DNA from: Dromaius novaehollandiae
Taxonomy: Eukaryota; Chordata; Aves; Casuariiformes; Dromaiidae
NCBI RefSeq assembly: GCF_036370855.1
Contig: NC_088105.1
Location: 8,003,619-8,067,618 of the forward strand
DNA length: 64,000 bases
Direction of reading: 5' to 3'
Position numbers and translations under genes: made by a program. Of this stretch, positions 9,401-24,400 are shown in pieces (positions within the stretch are counted from its first letter, which is position 1; every line of letters starts with the position of its first letter). The notes under the pieces are model-generated. The model saw nothing but the letters and a program-made list of their open reading frames with translations, had not been told where the DNA came from and ran no database searches.

Positions 9401-12400
9401 ATTTATAGTGTGAGAAAGTTATAGAATTAATACATGGAAAGTGAAGATTATTTTTAAAATTGGTGAGGTTGACTTTTTTTTTAACTTCAACTCTTGCTTT
9501 TGACATCTTAACTTGACATCAGGCTTCTTGGTGATGATTTGAAGCTAATTACTTGAGCTCTGATTCCTTACTTTAGGTTTAGCTTTAGGTTTAGTCTGTT
9601 TCCCACAGCTATCTGAGGCAAAAACCTGTATGTATATGTCAAAGTTGGGTAAAAAGTTTCATGCAGGTAGAGAGGATCTGTTCATTGTGATAAATTAGAA
9701 ACTAGTTAGGTATCTTGCTGCGTCTGTAGGAAGAAAATTCTAGATGAAGGGGAAGAATGACTTCAGCTATCCTGGAAACTTAGAAGCCAAGAGGATATTT
9801 ACTTGCCACGTATGCTTGAACACTAGTCAAACAGAGAAATGTGACTTGTTTGTTTAAAGTCAAAGAAAAGATTAGGGTATGAGACTTGCTGCAACAGCGA
9901 GAAACTAGTTTTTTATGGTTGCTTTTGAAACAGGCAGCTGATTTTCTGTTTCTATTAATATGTGTTTTAGACATAAGTAGCTAGAGGACTGAAAATTCAT
10001 GTTTGCATGCAAGGGAGAAATGTCCTGGTCTTTTTTTCAGACCTTAGCAGGAATTTTGAGCAGAAAGCTGCAATTTTCGTTGTTGTTCAGCAACGTTTCT
10101 GATAAACAAGAAGGTTTTTCTTTACTGTCAGAAAGATATTCGAACATGTCTTTCACATTAGGCTAGAAAGTATTTCTTGGTATACAGCACTAATAATAAT
10201 GCATCCTTTTTCTTTTTTTCCAAATATAATGCTGCTATGAATTTACAGTTGTGACCTTAAGAAATATGATCCGTTCTATCAGAATGTGTAGAAACTCCAG
10301 AACATCTATTGAGCTACATAGTATAATATTTTCCAGAAATACGCTGATTGTAACTTTTATGCCGTATTTTGTATTTAATGTCTTTGTATTCCCTTTGAGG
10401 TTACCTGAACTGGAAAAGTTGCACGTTTAAGAAATCACTTGACCCACTAACCTTCAATGCTCTAGATAGACAAAGTGAACTTCTATTTTTCAAAATGTTT
10501 CTAGTTCCTTTATGATATTTTAAGACTGGAAAGTTGGAGGAGTAAACAATTAGAAGAAGGAAAGAAGACTAAAAAATTGGTCTTTCTTCTTCAGAATTTT
10601 TAATCAGCCTTTGTCTCCATAATTTAAGCCAGTGATCTTAACTTTGATGTTGCTTTTGCCTTGTAGTTCCTTGGTATGTTTTTTTTTTTTCTGAATGCTT
10701 TTCACAGATACTCAGAAATCTCCAAACTGTATTCAAATGATCTGGATTCTGGCTTTTGTAGTTGAACTTGATGAGAACAAAGAATTGTGCAAAGACCATA
10801 ATACTTGGTGGGGGGAATGACAGGGAAACAAACCATCACTTTCAAAAGAAGTTGCTGTAAGAGCTGTTTATTTATAGAAGAACATTCCTTCTTTTCCGCT
10901 CTATTCCATGTTTGAATATAGAATTTTTTGTACTGTGTATTTGAAAGGATTTTGAATGTGCTTTTTTGCAGATTCAGCTTCTGTAAATTAACTTTTTTAT
11001 TATGTAACATGTTAGTTACCATGCTAAAGGTAAAATTAGATAGCAGCAGTTTCCTGATGGAACTGAAAGAGAGGCACTGCAACCCAAGTTTCTCACCTTG
11101 GGTTTCTAACAGAGGCAATTTCTTGTGTGATTGTTGAAGTTAGATATATCTAAGGTTCATCTTTCTTAATGCCATTGGTGACTCTTATAGTAAACCTTTC
11201 ATATTTCACAATGATGAATTTTTATATTTGTACATATTTCCTTTGATTCCCCATTTTGGTGGTAGTTTAAAACTACAAAACTTGCATTGACTTGACTGGA
11301 AGTAGGAATAGGCACCTTAGTCAATATGCTTGACTTAGGCAGTGGCGACACCTTTGTTATTTCTACCTGGGTGAAGAGAAATCAATAACGTTACTATGCA
11401 ACTAGGCAACTTGCTCTGCAGATTGCTTTTCTAAAACTGTGGAAAAGCAACTATGGCTTTTCATAAAAAAGTAGCAATGTCACTCTCCTATAAACTTCTT
11501 GTCCAAGGCTTAGTCTTCGCAGGCGTGTGGGGGGGTGTGTGAGAGAGACTCTGATCCTTTTTTAAAATATTGCATAGTGATTTACCAATGTTTTATTGTT
11601 TTACCTTTTGAGTTCTCTTACCTGTCACCGACTGTGACTCTGAGTTACTTAAGTTCTTTTGGAAGTGTTTCCAAAGTGACTTTAGAGTCTAATTCCCACT
11701 CATTTTCTGTGAAGTATCAGCCACTTGATAGTGCCTGTGTTAGTTTTAGGCCTTAAGCTCATCTTTGAGATAATCTCTGCCTAAGAAACATTGTAGGAAA
11801 TGTTGTGTGTGCCCTGTTGCAGGAAACACAACTGATTTCATTGGTGATTTTTTGGTGAGTGGTGGTGGTGGTGTATGCCATTAGTTGGTCCAGACTTCTT
11901 TGGGAGACAGGCGTGAGCAAGGAGGAGGAAAAGGTCTCATCGCTCTGTTTACAGTTTAATCATTGTCAGCTAGTTGTGCGTTTTTTTTTTCTGAAGTATA
12001 GGCTGCCTTTTAACAAACTGTGAAGATTTAATGAAATGGCTATAACAGTTACAACTTTGTTCACCTGCTTGTTCATTTGTTTCCCTACAGGAACATGCGT
12101 ATCCAGCTGATGAACTCATGCCTTTAACTTGTCGTGGACGAGTACGGGGTCAGGAACCGAGTCGAGGAGATGTAGATGATGCCTTGGGAAAGTTAGTGCT
12201 TGAAACAGTTCCTGTCTCATATAAACATCTAGGAATCTTAGCACACATTGCAGCCCACAGAACTTGTTTTTCTTTTTTCCAGTTTACATGTCCAGAAACT
12301 TATATTTATTGAAATTCTGTGGGTGCATGCAAAAGTGTAGATGTGTCTCATAAATTCTGTTACAGAGAAAAGAAAAAGCTATTGGAAAGAAAACAGCAAT

Positions 12401-15400
12401 TGTGAACTTGTTTGAAGTTGGGCAGAAATTTTTGGTTTCCTCCCATGAGGTTAAATGATTTGAAATTGTTCCTTAATGAGAGAAGGAGAATTGACCAGTG
12501 ATCAGTGAATGAGAGCCAAAGACAGATTTAACTCTCATTCTGCAAGTTTATACATTAGCAAAGCTTTGCCAATGGGAGCTCACATCGTGGCATTAGTACA
12601 TTTGATTGCTAATTAGGGGTTATAGGAGTTAATTTCAGCTGCGCAGAACAGTAAGCTGTTAGCAAACGATTATCACGCACGTGGTAGCGTGAGCCTTTGT
12701 CCCCGTAGAAACCATTTTCAGACCTGGAAATTCTTGCTAAATTTCCTCTTAAGATGGCTTATAATACAAAGTAATGTAATATTTTTTTGATTCTCTGGAG
12801 TGGGCGAGGTGTGGATTTAAGGTGCTTTTTTTCCTCCATGGTAAATTGAATGATCAAAGACAAAGTTGAATTATTATAAATGTGTTTGTAATTTTTTTTG
12901 TACAAAATGGTGCCCGTATGTGCGCAGTTTGTTTACAGAGCAAATACAAAGAGCTGTTGCTTTTTCGTATTTGTATTGCTGTTTAGTATCCTTGAGCAGA
13001 ACAGTGGTAATCAAAACCTAAGTTCTTATCTTAAACTCTGTTCCTAATTCACTGTGTGATATTGAGCATGTCATTTTGGTTATTTTTGTTACACAGAAAA
13101 GTTGTTTAGTCTAGAGGTTCCTATATAATCCTGTCGTCTACTTAAAATTGCATGGATTGACCTTGGGACACTGACTTGCTATTGGGAGATGTCACTGAGA
13201 AAAAAATCTTAAGAAACTGTATTTTAATCCTGGTCTTACATTCCTTTCAATGACCTTTATTTACATAATAACTTAATGTCATTTGACTGAAAATATCTTT
13301 CTGACCCCTTAGATGCCTTGAGCAATGTATTAGTATTTTCTGTATTGAAAAATACTGCTTTTTAAATAATCATTTATCAAATGTCTTATGTAATAGTTTT
13401 TCTTGTTATTTGACTCATCAGTTATGTTCTTTGCAATCACAGCATAGTTTAAAAAAAAAATCACAGGATGAGTTGGCTCAGTCCCTTCTACTTCAGTCTA
13501 GGGCTAGGGAGCATATATGCACGCCAGCCTTCTCTATAGCTGTGCAATACGTAATCTTCCCCAATTTGTGTGGAAAAAAAATCAGTTAGACAGTCTTTCA
13601 TATAATGACACAGAATGTTATATCTGACAACTTAAGATGAAAGTGATAGTACATGACCACTTAAGTAGAATTTTAATTATTCTTATGCGCAGGCAGATGT
13701 TGTCTATGGTGTCTCAAATATATGGAGCACTTTTTAAAGTTCTTGGCATTTGCTAACCGTTCAATGGTTACAGTGGTAACTTGTTTCCAAAAATTTCAAT
13801 TTTAGTAGTATTACCTATGGATTCTGTAAATTCTCTTGTGTGTGTGTTACGGTTTTCTTAACAGAAGAGCAGTCCTATCAGGTTAGGCCCAAGGTCCGCA
13901 CAGCTTGGTACGCTGTCTACAACAGTGAGCCCTAAAGCAGGCCTAGGGAAGAATATACGAACAGGACGAGCCTTATCGTGATTCTCCTGTAGCAAACGAT
14001 ATGAGTTCATGTGCAGCTGAGCACAGGGTGATACCTCTTTAAAAGCCATTTGTGGATTTTTATTCACAGACTTTTGTCTAATCACTTTTCAAATCCAGGT
14101 AAGAGTTTGGCTTTTCTAAAGCCAAAACTACCTGTGGCAATGAGTTCCCCAACTTAATGTTCTATTTTATGGAATAAGTAGTTATTTTAAGCCTGCCACT
14201 TGCTAGTGCTGGATGGCACCGGGTGATATTTACTGTGAGAAAATGTGAATAGCAGTTTCTCATCCACTTTCTTCATGTCATGTGCAATTTTAAAAATCTT
14301 CATTTAATGACACTTCAGCTGTCACTTTTGCAGGCTGGAGGGCTGGCATGTTTGCTTGTTCCTAGTACAGAAGCTACTACATACTGTCAGCCATCCATAT
14401 TGCTCATTTTTGTACCTTTTCCTGTTCCATTATATCCCACACAGAAGTTTCATAACAAAATAGCAGCATTTTCTTTATCCTTTCACCAGTAATTCCAACA
14501 GTTTGTCTTTTTTTAATCTCTTAATGAACACTGAGCAGACATTTCTCTTAACTGTGTTATAGCTGTTGATGAGCTTTCACCTTAGCAAGGAATCATTGAG
14601 CGTGTGTTAGAGCATTTCTTTATTGATTGCAACAAATGACAGCTTTTTTTTTTTAGTAGATATTTGGAATAATTTCTGATAACAAATGATTCTTTGATCT
14701 TCCTAAATAAACCTTTTTATTATTACATTTAGTAAGTCAACATTTTTCATAAAGAAAGGGAGTTGAAAAAAAGACTTCGAACCATTCTGTTGGGTTTATT
14801 TTCAGTAGAATTGCATTTGTTTGGAGACAAGGAATAAAAACCTAATTTGCTTACAAGAACTTTCAAAGCTTTGCAGTTAACAAAGTGGTTTTTTTAATCA
14901 TAACTCATTACAGTCAACTCCTATTTTGGTCACTAGCTAAAGGAAGAGACTTAGTATAAGCAGAGTGTTGAGTCTGGTATTAAACATGTACTATATAAAA
15001 CTAATTTTTTAGTAGCTGTGATCTGTGAGAATTAAATTCATGTCTTCTGTGGTATTGCTTATTATTTAAAAAATAATTTAATTTCTAAATATACAGGCTT
15101 ATAATAATAAATCTGTTCTAATTTTTATTTCATAGGTTTTCGCTGACCTTGATTGATACCTTGGACACTCTCGTGGTAGGTTTAATGATAAATTTAGCTA
15201 AAACAAAAACTTGTTTTCTGCTGTTCCGACTTCTTTTTTAGCTTTCTGTTTTGCTAAGCACTCTATTCTATATAAGACAATTTAATCTTACTTCACCTTT
15301 GATTTCTAGCCATCTGTTAAAAGTGGCTATTGCTTGTAAGAGCTTCCAAGTGCTGTGATGGTGGTGTTTGGAATTCATTGCAAAGAGAATACTAGAACAG

Positions 15401-18400
15401 TTCCTTGGTAGTTCATTCACATTTTCTTCTCTTGTTTTTCTTGGGCTCTACAACAAAACAAAAAGGTGTGTGAGTTTGCCTCCTGTTATAATTTAAAGCA
15501 ATGTGCTGACCAGGCATTTTATAAAGCGGTGTTGTCTTTATGTAGTTTCTTCCTGAAAGAGGAAGGTTGTGAGACTTACAGGCAAACACCTCTTAATACC
15601 TGCAGAATTATTTATGTTTTTAAAGTGTACATACAAATGCTTCATGGATGAATTTGAAGGCACTTAAATACATGTTATAAGAAATGTAACCCTGGAAGTG
15701 TCTGCCAGGAAACACTGCCAAGTTTCTCACGTTCTGTCTCTTATTAAAGGACTCCTATGGTTAATGAACTGGTTTTTGTTAGATTTTAATTCCGTTGACA
15801 TATTTTGCCGTTATAAAATAAAATCTGAAACTAGGAATTACTTTTGGCCAGTCACCATTCCTAGGAAACAAATCTAAAAAGTTTTGAAAATCCTAACAGT
15901 GCTGCTTTAGGGTACGAATCAAATGCTGCTCTTTCTGTGAGGACTGTTCTCTTTTTATAATGTTGCCATGAGACTCACTTGAATTGGGCCTGCAAACATT
16001 GAAAACTTGGAGCCTGCAACTCTCAAGTCTTTACCAGATGCTCTAATGGATTATTGTGATTTATTTTTCTCTTGTCTTAGAGCAGGATTAACATATGTGG
16101 AATTTAAGTGTTTGCAATAATGAATTGAATAAGTCACACAGATTCCTAACTTAAAGGTTCTGTAACTAAAAGAATGTCAATGAGAACGCAGATGTGAAGG
16201 AAATGACCAAGCTTCAGGCAAAGGGAGGAAACTGGTGGGAGGAGGAAGACTGCTCGGACAATTCATCTAACCTAGGATGGAGCGCCTTAGTCTGTGGATA
16301 GGAATCTTTTGTGAAATCAGAGAGGTATCAGAGCAGGCCAGTTTTCGGCTGCTTTGCTAGCGCAGGTGAATCCTGCAGCCTGCTGAGTCCCGTTGTGCTG
16401 CAGTCAGGGACTGGGAGTAGAAGGGACAAACAAATCCCTGAGCATCCCTGAGCTGTGCATTACGTTATTCTTTATTTACAGCACTTACTCTCTCGCTTGT
16501 ATCTCACAAGAAAAACAGTGGCACTACGGTCTGTTCACAATATATCGGAGTATGCCCCTGCAGGGTCAAAATGCCAGTCTGAGACATCCTGAATGCTTCC
16601 TTTTTAATCCATTGCACTTGTTATATAATACTTCTGTGTGACTACTAGCTATGTTGGAACCTGAGCACCTGCTTATATTTGTTTTCCAGGTGTTAAATAA
16701 AACCAAAGAGTTCGAAGAGGCTGTAAAAAAAGTAATAAAAGATGTTAATTTAGATAACGACATAGTTGTATCAGTCTTTGAAACCAACATAAGAGTCCTT
16801 GGGTGAGTAATATGTACGATTTCAGAACTCTTAAAGATGTGCTTTGTAGCTAATGTCCTGAAGGCATACATTTCTGTGCTATTTCACTTCGTTTAAAACA
16901 GTTGTTCCTTTGACAGTTAGCATAGTTCAATAGCTGCTGTAAGAAAGGCTTGAAAATATGAGGCAGAAATGAATCAAGTTGGCCCCCATCTATTCCTGGG
17001 GCATAGCTTTTCGGGTAGAAAGGGGGGGGGGGAGGGAAACCTGTGCCAAGGTAGTGGTGGTTTATTTTCCTAATGGAAACAGTCTCAGTTACTCAGTTAC
17101 ACTGTTCAATACTTGATTTAATAGATGCAACATTTCCCTTAGGATCCTACGTTATTTCAGGTTGGAAGGCATCTCTGGAGGTCTGTAGTCCAACTAGCTG
17201 CTCAAAGCAGGATCAGACCAGGTTAATTTTAAGCTATTATGCACAGTTTTAGAGGTGTTAGTTCTTCTCAACTAACTTATACAGCACACTGTAGTTATAG
17301 TTGGAGTTGGATCCGCTCAGCATTTCTGAAAATTAGGCCCATGTGAACATAGCACAGTTATTTATACAGTAGTCTGAATTTTAGAAATTGCTGCACTGCT
17401 GTTGAGGTGAATATACTTACTGAGATGTGGATAACTTTTTTTTGTGTTCAGAGGTCTCCTGGGTGGGCATTCCGTGGCAATTATGCTGAAGGAGAAAGGT
17501 GAATATATGCAGTGGTACAGTGGCGAACTTCTGCACATGGCAAAGGAGCTAGGCTACAAGCTTTTACCTGCTTTTAACACCACTAGTGGTCTCCCTTATC
17601 CAAGAGTAAGTTCTCTGGTTTCTGCACTTTGAAAATGCTTCTATAAGGAAAACTTTTGTTACTTTGTTTCAGTCTTGGTTTCTAAAATCACTTGTATGTA
17701 TTTATTAAGCATACAGAAAATCGAAGGCTGATAAATTACTGTTTTGTGACACATGCTACCTAGTATTTTGAAGTACAATTTTAGGCTCTCTGAATCTCCA
17801 GCCTTTCCAGCTCAGACAATTCTAACATACCTGCTGTTCTCCTTTGCCCAAAACAATGTATCTCGGCTAATCTATCTCTACTGATGTCTTGCTCCTTGTT
17901 ACTCTGTACTACCAAGCAGCTCAGAAGAGTGGCTTCTGTTATGGTCGCAAAGTCAATGAAAGATGAGCTCGCAAGCATGTGCTTGTTAATGTAGCACAAA
18001 ATTGATTAATCTTCATGGTCTGCATCCAAATGTTTAAACAGTGTTTAAGTGTAGGACTGTAACTTAGAAATATTCACTTAATGTAAAACAGTTCATTATA
18101 GTCAAACAAAGCATGGTGCATTTCACTCCTGGAATGATGGAAAAAATATTACCTCTGTATATGATCCATTGACTTTTTGTGAGATTTAGCTTTTTTTGGA
18201 AACTTCTCCACCAATTAAATTTAGGCTCAGTAAATTGGCATTTTTCTAGTGAAAATGTTGAATTCAAAGTGTTCTAGGTTGGGCCTGGTCCAAAAGCAGG
18301 ACCACCTAGCAGGTATTCTCTGGAGTTAGGAATACTAAGATATTTATAAAGCTTAATTTCAGTGAGTACTTGTCAGGTTCTGAGATGTTCTGGTTTGCTG

Positions 18401-21400
18401 GTAAATAAATTGCTAGAACATGATTTTCAGGGAGATGTTCTTTTATTTAAATTTCTGATGAACCAGGCAACTGGCTTTTGGGTCAGTCCTAGTTTTGGGA
18501 GATTGAGTTTCTTCTGGATAGTCTTATATGCATATTTGAGTATGGTGGTAAAGCAAATTTGATGGGAGAGGAATAATCCTTTTTCTTGCCTTTAGAAAAG
18601 GTGTGGATTATCTGGTTGCTATATGGATCTGTCATGGGAATGTGACTTGCAACTAGTAAAAGTAATGATGATAATCTCTACTTTTCTTTAGGTAAACTTG
18701 AAATTTGGTGTAAGACATCCGGAAGCGCGAACAGGAACGGAAACAGATACCTGCACAGCGTGTGCAGGTACCTTGATCCTTGAGTTTGCAGCTTTAAGCC
18801 GCTTCACAGGAACATCTATATTTGAGGTTTGCTTTCCATGATCTCTTATTTGTTGGGATTGGGTATGTTAGGTATGCATTAGATTTCTGTTACATTTCTG
18901 TCATTTTAGAAAAATGATTTGGGGTTCATCAAATGGATGCATATTTTAGCTGTTCTGCACTAGAAGTTTGTGTGCTCAGGTACATTGTGATTATGTTTTG
19001 TTTCTAAGAGCACCGTTTAACTTTTATTTTAAAACTTCCAGGAAGTAATTTTTTTTTAAAGTATTTATAGTAATACAGAAGCAAACAAGACTAATGATCT
19101 GAAGACTCCAGTTAGAGGATAATATCTCTAAAGTATTTGGATAGAGGGATGCCACTCATTTGTTGGACTAGCAAGAAGGAAAGTGAGATACTTCGTCTTT
19201 TAAAATGCAACTTAATAAGGAAATAAACACTCTAAGCTTTCCAGGTTTATTGCTCAGTCTGAAATGAGTTCTTTTCATAGATTATTTTCTTTGCCAGGTT
19301 TTACCTAGAAAGCTGGAGTCTTGATCACAAGCTGACTTTTTTTTGCCACACATCACTGCTAGTAGTAAACATTGTGCTGGCCTGACTGGGCTGTTAGTGA
19401 CATTTGAGCACTCACTCTCTCCAAATTGTGTCCTAGTACTGTCTGCATAGATTAATGTGTTCACTGGGCTTGTACAGCCTTATCGTTTGCTAGTTGTTAA
19501 GCATCTGAGTTGCTCTGTTGTTCAGATTAGATTATTGTCTGTTTAGACTTTCACTGAGTTGCAGGGCTGCCAAGAATACTAAGCAGTGAAAATGTATACT
19601 AGTCACTATAGGTAATAGGTAAGTTTTGAATATTGCATGAAAATTCTGCTCAAACTACAGAGTAAACCTATTCTTAACCATGTTTGTGCTTTTTTTGTCA
19701 TAAATCAGGAAAGACTAAAATAGTAAAACAAATATAACAGCTTTCTGTTTGTAAGAAAGAAAATCATAAAGCTGTCAGTGTCATGGCTTTGTGCTGCTCA
19801 TTAAAGAGGGGATTTTCAGAAGTCAGTAGTCCCATTGAATTTATGCAGTACCTACTCAAGGGTATATTGTCACCAGAAAGCTAAATGGAAATGTTTGCAG
19901 ATATGATTTCTTTGGTAAATGATACAAAAAAAGCTTTTTTTAGATCAGATTTTTTTTGCAAGCAATCAGTATTGACCTAGTGTTTCATTTCATTCCATGG
20001 TACCCAGTGGAAGCACAGCTAGGCCAGTGTTAAGTGTTGGCAAAACTCAACCCCTAAAGTCCAGTGCATGTGGTTTGCAGTCTAGAGCCATTTTTGTTGT
20101 CTGTTACCCTCAACTTACTCTTCCCTTTCTGTATTATAAAGAACATGTATAATCTGTGTGCTAATGGGGAGGTTGTTGCTCCACCTTGAAATGTCTGAGA
20201 AGACACATTGATTTTGATTCTAAGGCTGTTATGTTTCTTGAAATATTTTTATTTTTGAATTGCTCTTTAATTAGGTTACAATATCCTTTCTGTATACACA
20301 GCTTTACAGATTAGGAAACCTGGGCAGAGGGACTTTAGTGACTTGCCTAAGATCATACAGTGTATTGGCAAACAGTTGTGTAAAAGAGCACCGTTCCTTC
20401 TAATTAGCAACAGAAAGACTAAATAAATGTGGACTGAAAGTTCTACTCTTCAAGCGTATGTAACATAATACTGAGTTTTATAATTCTTAGATATGAAACA
20501 TCTTACTTCATAGCATTTTAATTTCAATACACAAAAGAATAAAAATCTTTTGTATCAGTCCCTTAATTCCTTTGTTTCTCTATAGTTTCATTTAATGAGT
20601 TTGTTGTTTGTCTGTTGCAGGAATATGCACGGAAAGCGCTTGATTTTATTTGGGAAAAGAGACAACGCAGTAGCAATTTGGTGGGCGTTACTATTAATAT
20701 TCACACTGGAGATTGGGTCCGCAAAGGTGTGTGGTGTTCTAACTCTAAGATTTGTGACCACAGATGGTTTGGGGGAAGAAAAAGTTCTTGAGAGGTTTTT
20801 TTTGTTGTTGTTGTTTTAACTTTTTCCCCTCCACATTTATCTAGACTACTTAAAAACGTTAATGAGACAGGCAAGTGGGCCTGCATGCTTGAGATCTGAA
20901 GAAACTTGCCACAAAAAGGCCTGGCTTTCCTCTGAAAGAGTGTTTTGGCTGAGAAACTAGCTTTTTTCATTGCAAAGAAAATATTCTCTGATTTACTTAA
21001 CACTGAGAGGAATACCTTGGGATAAATTTTCAGGGACTCTTCTATAAATACCTATTAAAAATATAAATAAGACTTCAGTTGTATATGCCAGTCAGTGGAA
21101 ACATTGTGTCATATGAGAGAAGTGAAACAACTGGCTTAAATGCATGTCTGTTCATAATATGTGCATTAATATTGCACAGCCTTTAGTGTAGACATTCAGT
21201 ATTATGTGTCCCTGTCCACCTGTCCTAGTGATAGGAGGCTTTTGAAACCATGTGAAAATATCTGTATAGCTAATTAAAGTAAAACCACCTTTTCATCTTC
21301 TGCTATTTCTAGATAGCGGCGTTGGAGCAGGGATAGATTCATATTATGAATATTTATTAAAAGCCTATGTCTTGCTGGGAGATGACAGTTTCCTGGAAAG

Positions 21401-24400
21401 ATTTAACACGGTGAGTTAACTCCTTGCTCAGATCTGTTCCTCATTTAAGACTACTTTAAGACTAACTGTGTTGTCAGTCAGCTGTTAGCCTGTGAAGCCC
21501 ATGAAGAACCCTTCATCAGAATTGCTGCGACTTCTGATGTGTGTGGTGTGCCAGCTCTTTTCAATACAGATTTTTGCTGATGTTGAGTGAACTGTCACCT
21601 GATCAAGTATTTTAACCCTATCCAAAAGGCTGGAATCTTCTTGTGGGCATTTTTCCATGTTTCCAGTACAGGAGATGCTGTATTTGAAGATCACTTTGGA
21701 GAGTGTAACACTGCAAATGTTTCTGTAAAACAACAGAAGTTATACCACAGTTTGTAGCAAGAAGCCCTTATTGTCCTAGAGTAACAAAGATGGTCTGAAA
21801 ATCAAAATCTGGATCTTGCATCGCACTGCAGATCCATAATTTTAGAACCACTAAGGCTCATATGTATTCAAGTGTACTTTCAAACTGAAAAACACATGTA
21901 GCGGATTACTAAATTCATAAGATTACATAGTAAGTTTCTCGGCATCATTATTCTTTCATAAAATAGTACAAAATGGCCAGTATCCAATAAAAGCATTTTA
22001 TATTATATGATAAGCAGTATTAAAATTGGAATATATCAGTAGTTAAAAGCCTGTCACAACACCCTAAGTGAAATGTTTATTTCATATTCTTAACCTCCTA
22101 CGGCCACCACTATAGTTGTATTTAGCCTCAATTACCTCTATTAAGTGTGCTTGCTATTGATTCAGCTTATGTGCTTATGATTTACATTCTGGGCTTCAGA
22201 AAACAAGACAGACAGCTGTCTTGGGGAGAATAGGATTGGAAGTCAGAAAATTGATAAGTGAGCTAATGGGTTTTAAAGTTCTTCTGAGCAATGAAGTCCA
22301 GCTGCTTTGTGTTTATACCTCCTTTTTTCTTTCTCCTCCAAGATGTATTTGCTTTAGAATTTTGTTGTTCAGAGAAAGCAATTTCAGCCTTGTTTATTGT
22401 GTGCTTTAAGATTCAGTCAAAAAAAAGAGGCTTAATTGTGATAGTTACTCATTTATCCTGGGGCTGCTGTCTGTACTTTGTGTTTTACTTAGAAAAGGTG
22501 AAGTGTATTGTGTAGGTAATACTGTGGGGCTTTGCAGTATTTGTTACACTTATCTTTTGATTTGCAAAAGTATAAGGTGTACCAAATGCAGTCATGATTT
22601 GGAGTTTAATGCTTGTTCTTATTTTGAAATAGAGTGGCATAAGCCTGTGATTTAACTTTTTTTTTTTTGGAAACATATTGATAACATAAGCTCATGTCTT
22701 TTCGGATGTTTGGCAGCACTACGATGCCATAATGAGATACATTAGCCAGCCACCTCTTCTTCTTGATGTTCATATTCACAAACCTATGCTAAATGCTCGG
22801 ACCTGGATGGATTCTTTGCTAGCTTTCTTCCCAGGGTTGCAGGTGGGTCTTAAAATCCATGTGCAGATGAAGTTTAATGACAAGTAAACAAACAAATAAA
22901 AAAACCTGTCAGTAATACAACTGACAAGTCAATCATAGTAATCTGACTTTCAAAACTGCTGAACAAGGGATTATATGCTCGATCCTTCTGTCACTTCTAT
23001 GCTATGATGTGATGTGCTTCTGACTGTGTTAAGTACCAAGAAAGGTATGTCCTTATGGTTTGCTTCCTTTGCTCCTAGTCATGAACATGCTCAAATCAAG
23101 CCCTCTTTTAGTAGTTTGATGAGAATGTTTTCTAGTTTGTCAGTAGCATCTTTCAGACAAACTAAACCACATTTTCCCCCCACCTGCCGGTTCTCTGTAA
23201 ATGATGGAGATCCTTTTTTCTGCTTAGGCTGTGGTCTTAATGAGCTCACTGATTTTGCTTAAAAAGCTCTGAGGCATATCTATGGCTTACGCTGAAAGAG
23301 AGGGGTAATGTTTACAGTGTGTATCTGCTCGAAATGTAGAAACTGGTGTGTGGTTTTACATGAACACAGTATGTGTGTCTGACTTTGCACAGTGCTCCTG
23401 TGGGTGGTGAATTTGTGTTAATTTTATTCTTGTATTTTAGGTGTTGAAGGGTGACATTAGACCTGCTATAGAAACTCATGAGATGCTGTATCAGGTTATA
23501 AAAAAGCATAACTTTCTTCCTGAGGTACGTTAGTCTTTTTTGTCATTAAAAACAAAGGTTCACTTCCACAGTTTTCTTCAGCAGTTTACAGTTCTGCATG
23601 TATGACAATGGTGTTTTGGACAGGGAATATTTTTCTTTCAATTATGCTGTAATTAGCATGGTAGTGGGAGCTGTTGCTATAACAATTGCTTAGACTTTAT
23701 ATTTCAGCCTTTCAAAATTGACCTTGAATCACTTCAGTATGCAAGTTGATGTAAGCACTCTTACCTCTAGCTGCTTAGTAACATAACTGTGATCTTGTAG
23801 CATTAATTGTATTACCTTTATTAACCCAAGAAACACAGGGAAAGAAACTAAATTCAGCATTTAATCTGAGAGAATGTTCTGAAATTTTGCATAGTGTCCT
23901 TGAGAGTAGGTACAAGGAATGATCTGTAGGTATTGCAAGTGCAGGCTTTGTTTTAGCCAGTTGATTGTGCATGCAAAAGCCTGCTGAAGTGTGTCTTTAT
24001 TCTGTGATAATCTAGAAAAAATGAGAGAACTTCCGACTCCAGTTGTAACTTTGGCTTTCCTCTCGTGTAAGCTGACATCTTTTAGAGAATATTTTAATTA
24101 ACACCACATTCACTTAATGTAGAAGTTGAGACCAGGGAATGATCTCTAGTCACTGAAATGATTTTTTTGGAGTACTTTTAAAATGATATGATTTGGCTCC
24201 ATAGTTTTTGATTGTTTTTTTCAGTGCTTTCAAAGTAGAATTTGAAAGATAAGTTAGTTATATGTAAGCCAGTATGCCATCCCCTTTAGTAAAGACTTGG
24301 TTTAAACTCTACTATGAACTAGTAGTGGATGAAAGCCGTCACAGAAATTAGCTTTTGCCAGTGCTTTTTTTATGGGAGCAAAATATTAAGAGTGAACATA

